From Owenweeksia sp965229445 (GTDB lineage: Bacteria; Bacteroidota; Bacteroidia; Flavobacteriales; Schleiferiaceae), in the NCBI GenBank assembly GCA_965229445.1, contig OZ245876.1:1860001-1924000 (forward strand): a stretch of 64,000 bases of DNA, read 5' to 3'. This document shows, piece after piece, positions 62,440 to 64,000 of the stretch (position 1 is the stretch's first letter; each line of letters starts with the position of its first letter). The translations under genes were made by a program, and so were the position numbers. Under the pieces are notes generated by a model. It saw only the letters and a program-made list of their open reading frames with translations. It searched no databases and had not been told where the DNA came from.

Positions 62440-63504
62440 CTAACTTTTAACTTCGCTGATTAATCTCCGGGCTGTGGTCTCTAAATCTATTTCTGCCCGG
62501 TAATAGGCCAGCAATATTTCTTTGAATTTATCCTGATTATAATAATTGATAAAGACCTCTTTTTGAGGCATGATCAACTGATGATCGATTCCAATATTCT
62601 TCAGGGCATAATAGGTAGCCAAGCCACTCAGATAAAACATACTGGCGTGCCATAACTGCCGGGGATAATCCTTCTCCATTTTTTGAGAAGCATGGTATAG
62701 CGCTACTCTGAAGGGCGATTTTATGCCAAAAAGCAGATGAGAGCTTTCATGAAATACAAATTCTACAAATAAAGTAGAATGCATGAACGGATCAATCGTA
62801 GAAACTACAATATTATCATCGGCTGGGGAATACGCGCCTGCCCAATTACCATAAGTACTAATATCCACCCGCACCACGCCGTTCCACTCAGCACCGGAAA
62901 GCTGGGTCATTCTGGAAATTACTGATCCCTCCGTGCTGTCAATAATGTCCAAATAACTATTCAGTAAGCTTTTATTGAGTTCATCATGGCGCTGCCAAAA
63001 ATGTTGGCTATAAAGATCTTTTCCCGCGTTGAGAATCCCGGTAAATGAAGCACCAAAAGTCGTATCCGTAACCACCCTGGCCGGTGGTTGAAATTGTAGC
63101 CAATGCAACAGGTTTCCGGATCTAATTAATGGTCTTTCCACTACTTCCGTTCGATAGAACTCTATAATTTGCTTATAAAGCGCCTTATCCTCCACGGTAA
63201 GTGCTTCAATAATTTCAGCATCACGCGCATTCACATAACCCAGGTCATCTTCCTGCAATTTTGCCAGTTGTTGACGCGATGCATGCTCATAAAAGAAATG
63301 ATGGAAATTAAGCCAGTAATTGCTGTGAAAACGGAGATAGTCCGTGTTACCAATTAGATCTTCTACCGCGTGATTTTGAGCGGTGCCTAGCTCTACAGAT
63401 AAGGCGATTAATGCCAGGGTAATGCTCGATATGAATTTTAAGTTGATTGGCTTGTGGAACAAAATGCAAGAAGTATTTGTGGATGGAAAGATAAATGCTT
63501 TCAT
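62440..63504 (-). CDS. Secreted HExxH-type putative metalloprotein
   Basis: A 354-residue protein with an N-terminal hydrophobic export segment (ending about GTAQ) and a mainly helical chain. FVFHESSHLLFG carries H252-E253-S-S-H256, the zinc-binding HExxH motif of many metallopeptidases. A third ligand is not certain (a Glu or His further on, near SGLATYYALK). I cannot place it in a named family. The first 18 residues before the hydrophobic stretch look unusual, so the true start may lie later. Confidence 0.6.
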   Translation of the reverse strand: MKAFIFPSTNTSCILFHKPINLKFISSITLALIALSVELGTAQNHAVEDLIGNTDYLRFHSNYWLNFHHFFYEHASRQQLAKLQEDDLGYVNARDAEIIEALTVEDKALYKQIIEFYRTEVVERPLIRSGNLLHWLQFQPPARVVTDTTFGASFTGILNAGKDLYSQHFWQRHDELNKSLLNSYLDIIDSTEGSVISRMTQLSGAEWNGVVRVDISTYGNWAGAYSPADDNIVVSTIDPFMHSTLFVEFVFHESSHLLFGIKSPFRVALYHASQKMEKDYPRQLWHASMFYLSGLATYYALKNIGIDHQLIMPQKEVFINYYNQDKFKEILLAYYRAEIDLETTARRLISEVKS

Positions 63505-63697
63505 ACAAATATGGCTTGAATTAAATAGAGCCCATGCTTACAACCAGGATCTGATTTGCCAAACTCACCCAGAGTAAAATTAACATCCAGCTAGGATTGT
63601 AAGCAGATTACTAAGGCACCAGCTGATCGCTTAAGTTGTTCATCAACCATACTTAAATGCCGCAAAAAGTTAGATTAGCAAAGATATAGGCCTGAGG

Positions 63698-63705
63698 TAT
63701 ATTTG
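63698..63705 (+). promoter_or_regulatory. Bacteroidota-type -7 box before DUF3667 gene
   Basis: TATATTTG matches TAnnTTTG and lies 64 bp before the ATG at 63770. The -33 partner is not clear. Confidence 0.3.
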
Positions 63706-63769
63706 TTCAGGAACTTACTTATATGCGCTTTGCCTTTTGGGAGCTACTGCGCCATTACTTCAAGTCAAC

Positions 63770-64000
63770 ATGGTAAAAAATCACTGTAAAAATTGTAGTC
63801 AATACTTTGAGGGAAATTATTGTTCTAATTGTGGCCAAATAGCTTCAGCTAATAAACCATTAAGGTTAAAGGAAGTACTCAATGATTTCTTTGACAATAC
63901 CTTTAATCTACACAAAGGCTTTTTCTTTACTTTCTGGAATCTCTTGATTAGACCCGGTGAAGTAGCACGGTCCTATCTTCAAGGCACCCGAAAAAGACAC
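63770..64000 (+). CDS. DUF3667 family protein (partial, runs off right edge)
   Basis: The first 77 codons are visible. They begin MVKNHCKNCSQ and contain two CxxC pairs (HCKNC, YCSNCGQ), a zinc-ribbon start, then a helix and the family segment TFWNLLIRPGEVARSYLQG. That opening is typical of DUF3667 membrane proteins of Bacteroidota, whose function is unknown; the membrane helices would follow beyond the window. No start codon earlier in frame is better placed. Confidence 0.85.
   Translation, partial: MVKNHCKNCSQYFEGNYCSNCGQIASANKPLRLKEVLNDFFDNTFNLHKGFFFTFWNLLIRPGEVARSYLQGTRKRH

Overview
The window reads as chromosomal DNA of a Bacteroidota (Bacteroidetes), probably marine or aquatic. Evidence: several secreted proteins ending in type IX secretion (Por) sorting domains, head-GIN/DUF2807 proteins, a macroglobulin fused to a CarboxypepD_reg domain, a DUF2764-type V-ATPase operon, DUF4294 and DUF3667 proteins, and AT-leaning coding sequence. 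I cannot fix the genus.

Left part (1-40.2 kb) is mostly ordinary chromosome: a lipid-linked-sugar glycosyltransferase and phosphohexomutase, two head-GIN proteins, HtpG, a KAS III enzyme coupled to a secreted SGNH hydrolase, tRNA-Leu(CAG), a GT2 glycosyltransferase divergent from MiaE and MscS, a giant macroglobulin-like protein, AccC, a universal stress protein, MnmE, a propeller-adenylate cyclase, and a seven-gene V-ATPase operon (E, DUF2764, A, B, D, I, K). The rotor subunit K carries all residues that bind Na+ in the Enterococcus NtpK ring. Seven copies of a roughly 30-45 bp hairpin built on CCTTTGAGG/CCTCAAAGG sit between genes; six lie just 3' of a gene, and two mirror-arm versions plus one hybrid occur.

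Middle part (40.2-47.9 kb) is an accessory island. It holds an AT-rich gene pair (105 aa + DUF3800), a transposase remnant, and what looks like an integron-style gene-cassette array: two small minus-strand genes, each closely bounded by complementary short sites and separated by 177-bp foldback repeats that resemble oversized attC sites. An IS110-family element (IS1111-like, with sub-terminal inverted repeats and a long 3' noncoding end that may encode a bridge RNA) sits exactly at the edge of one foldback repeat. An IS3-family element has in turn inserted into the 3' end of the IS110 transposase gene, leaving a 4-bp duplication CCCT. A 1.2-kb gene-free stretch with degenerate mini-hairpins follows.

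Right part (47.9-64 kb) carries a methyltransferase, a duplicated PLP-decarboxylase/DUF1801 block flanking a large T9SS protein gene broken by one in-frame TAG, an ECF sigma factor with its YCII/DGPF partner, VOC and SnoaL-like small enzymes, lipoproteins, an outer-membrane beta-barrel protein, a nitrilase, an HExxH protein and the start of a DUF3667 gene.

The best candidate for an under-described system is the cassette array with its targeted IS110 insertion at 42.2-46.6 kb; next are the dispersed arm-swapped hairpins.
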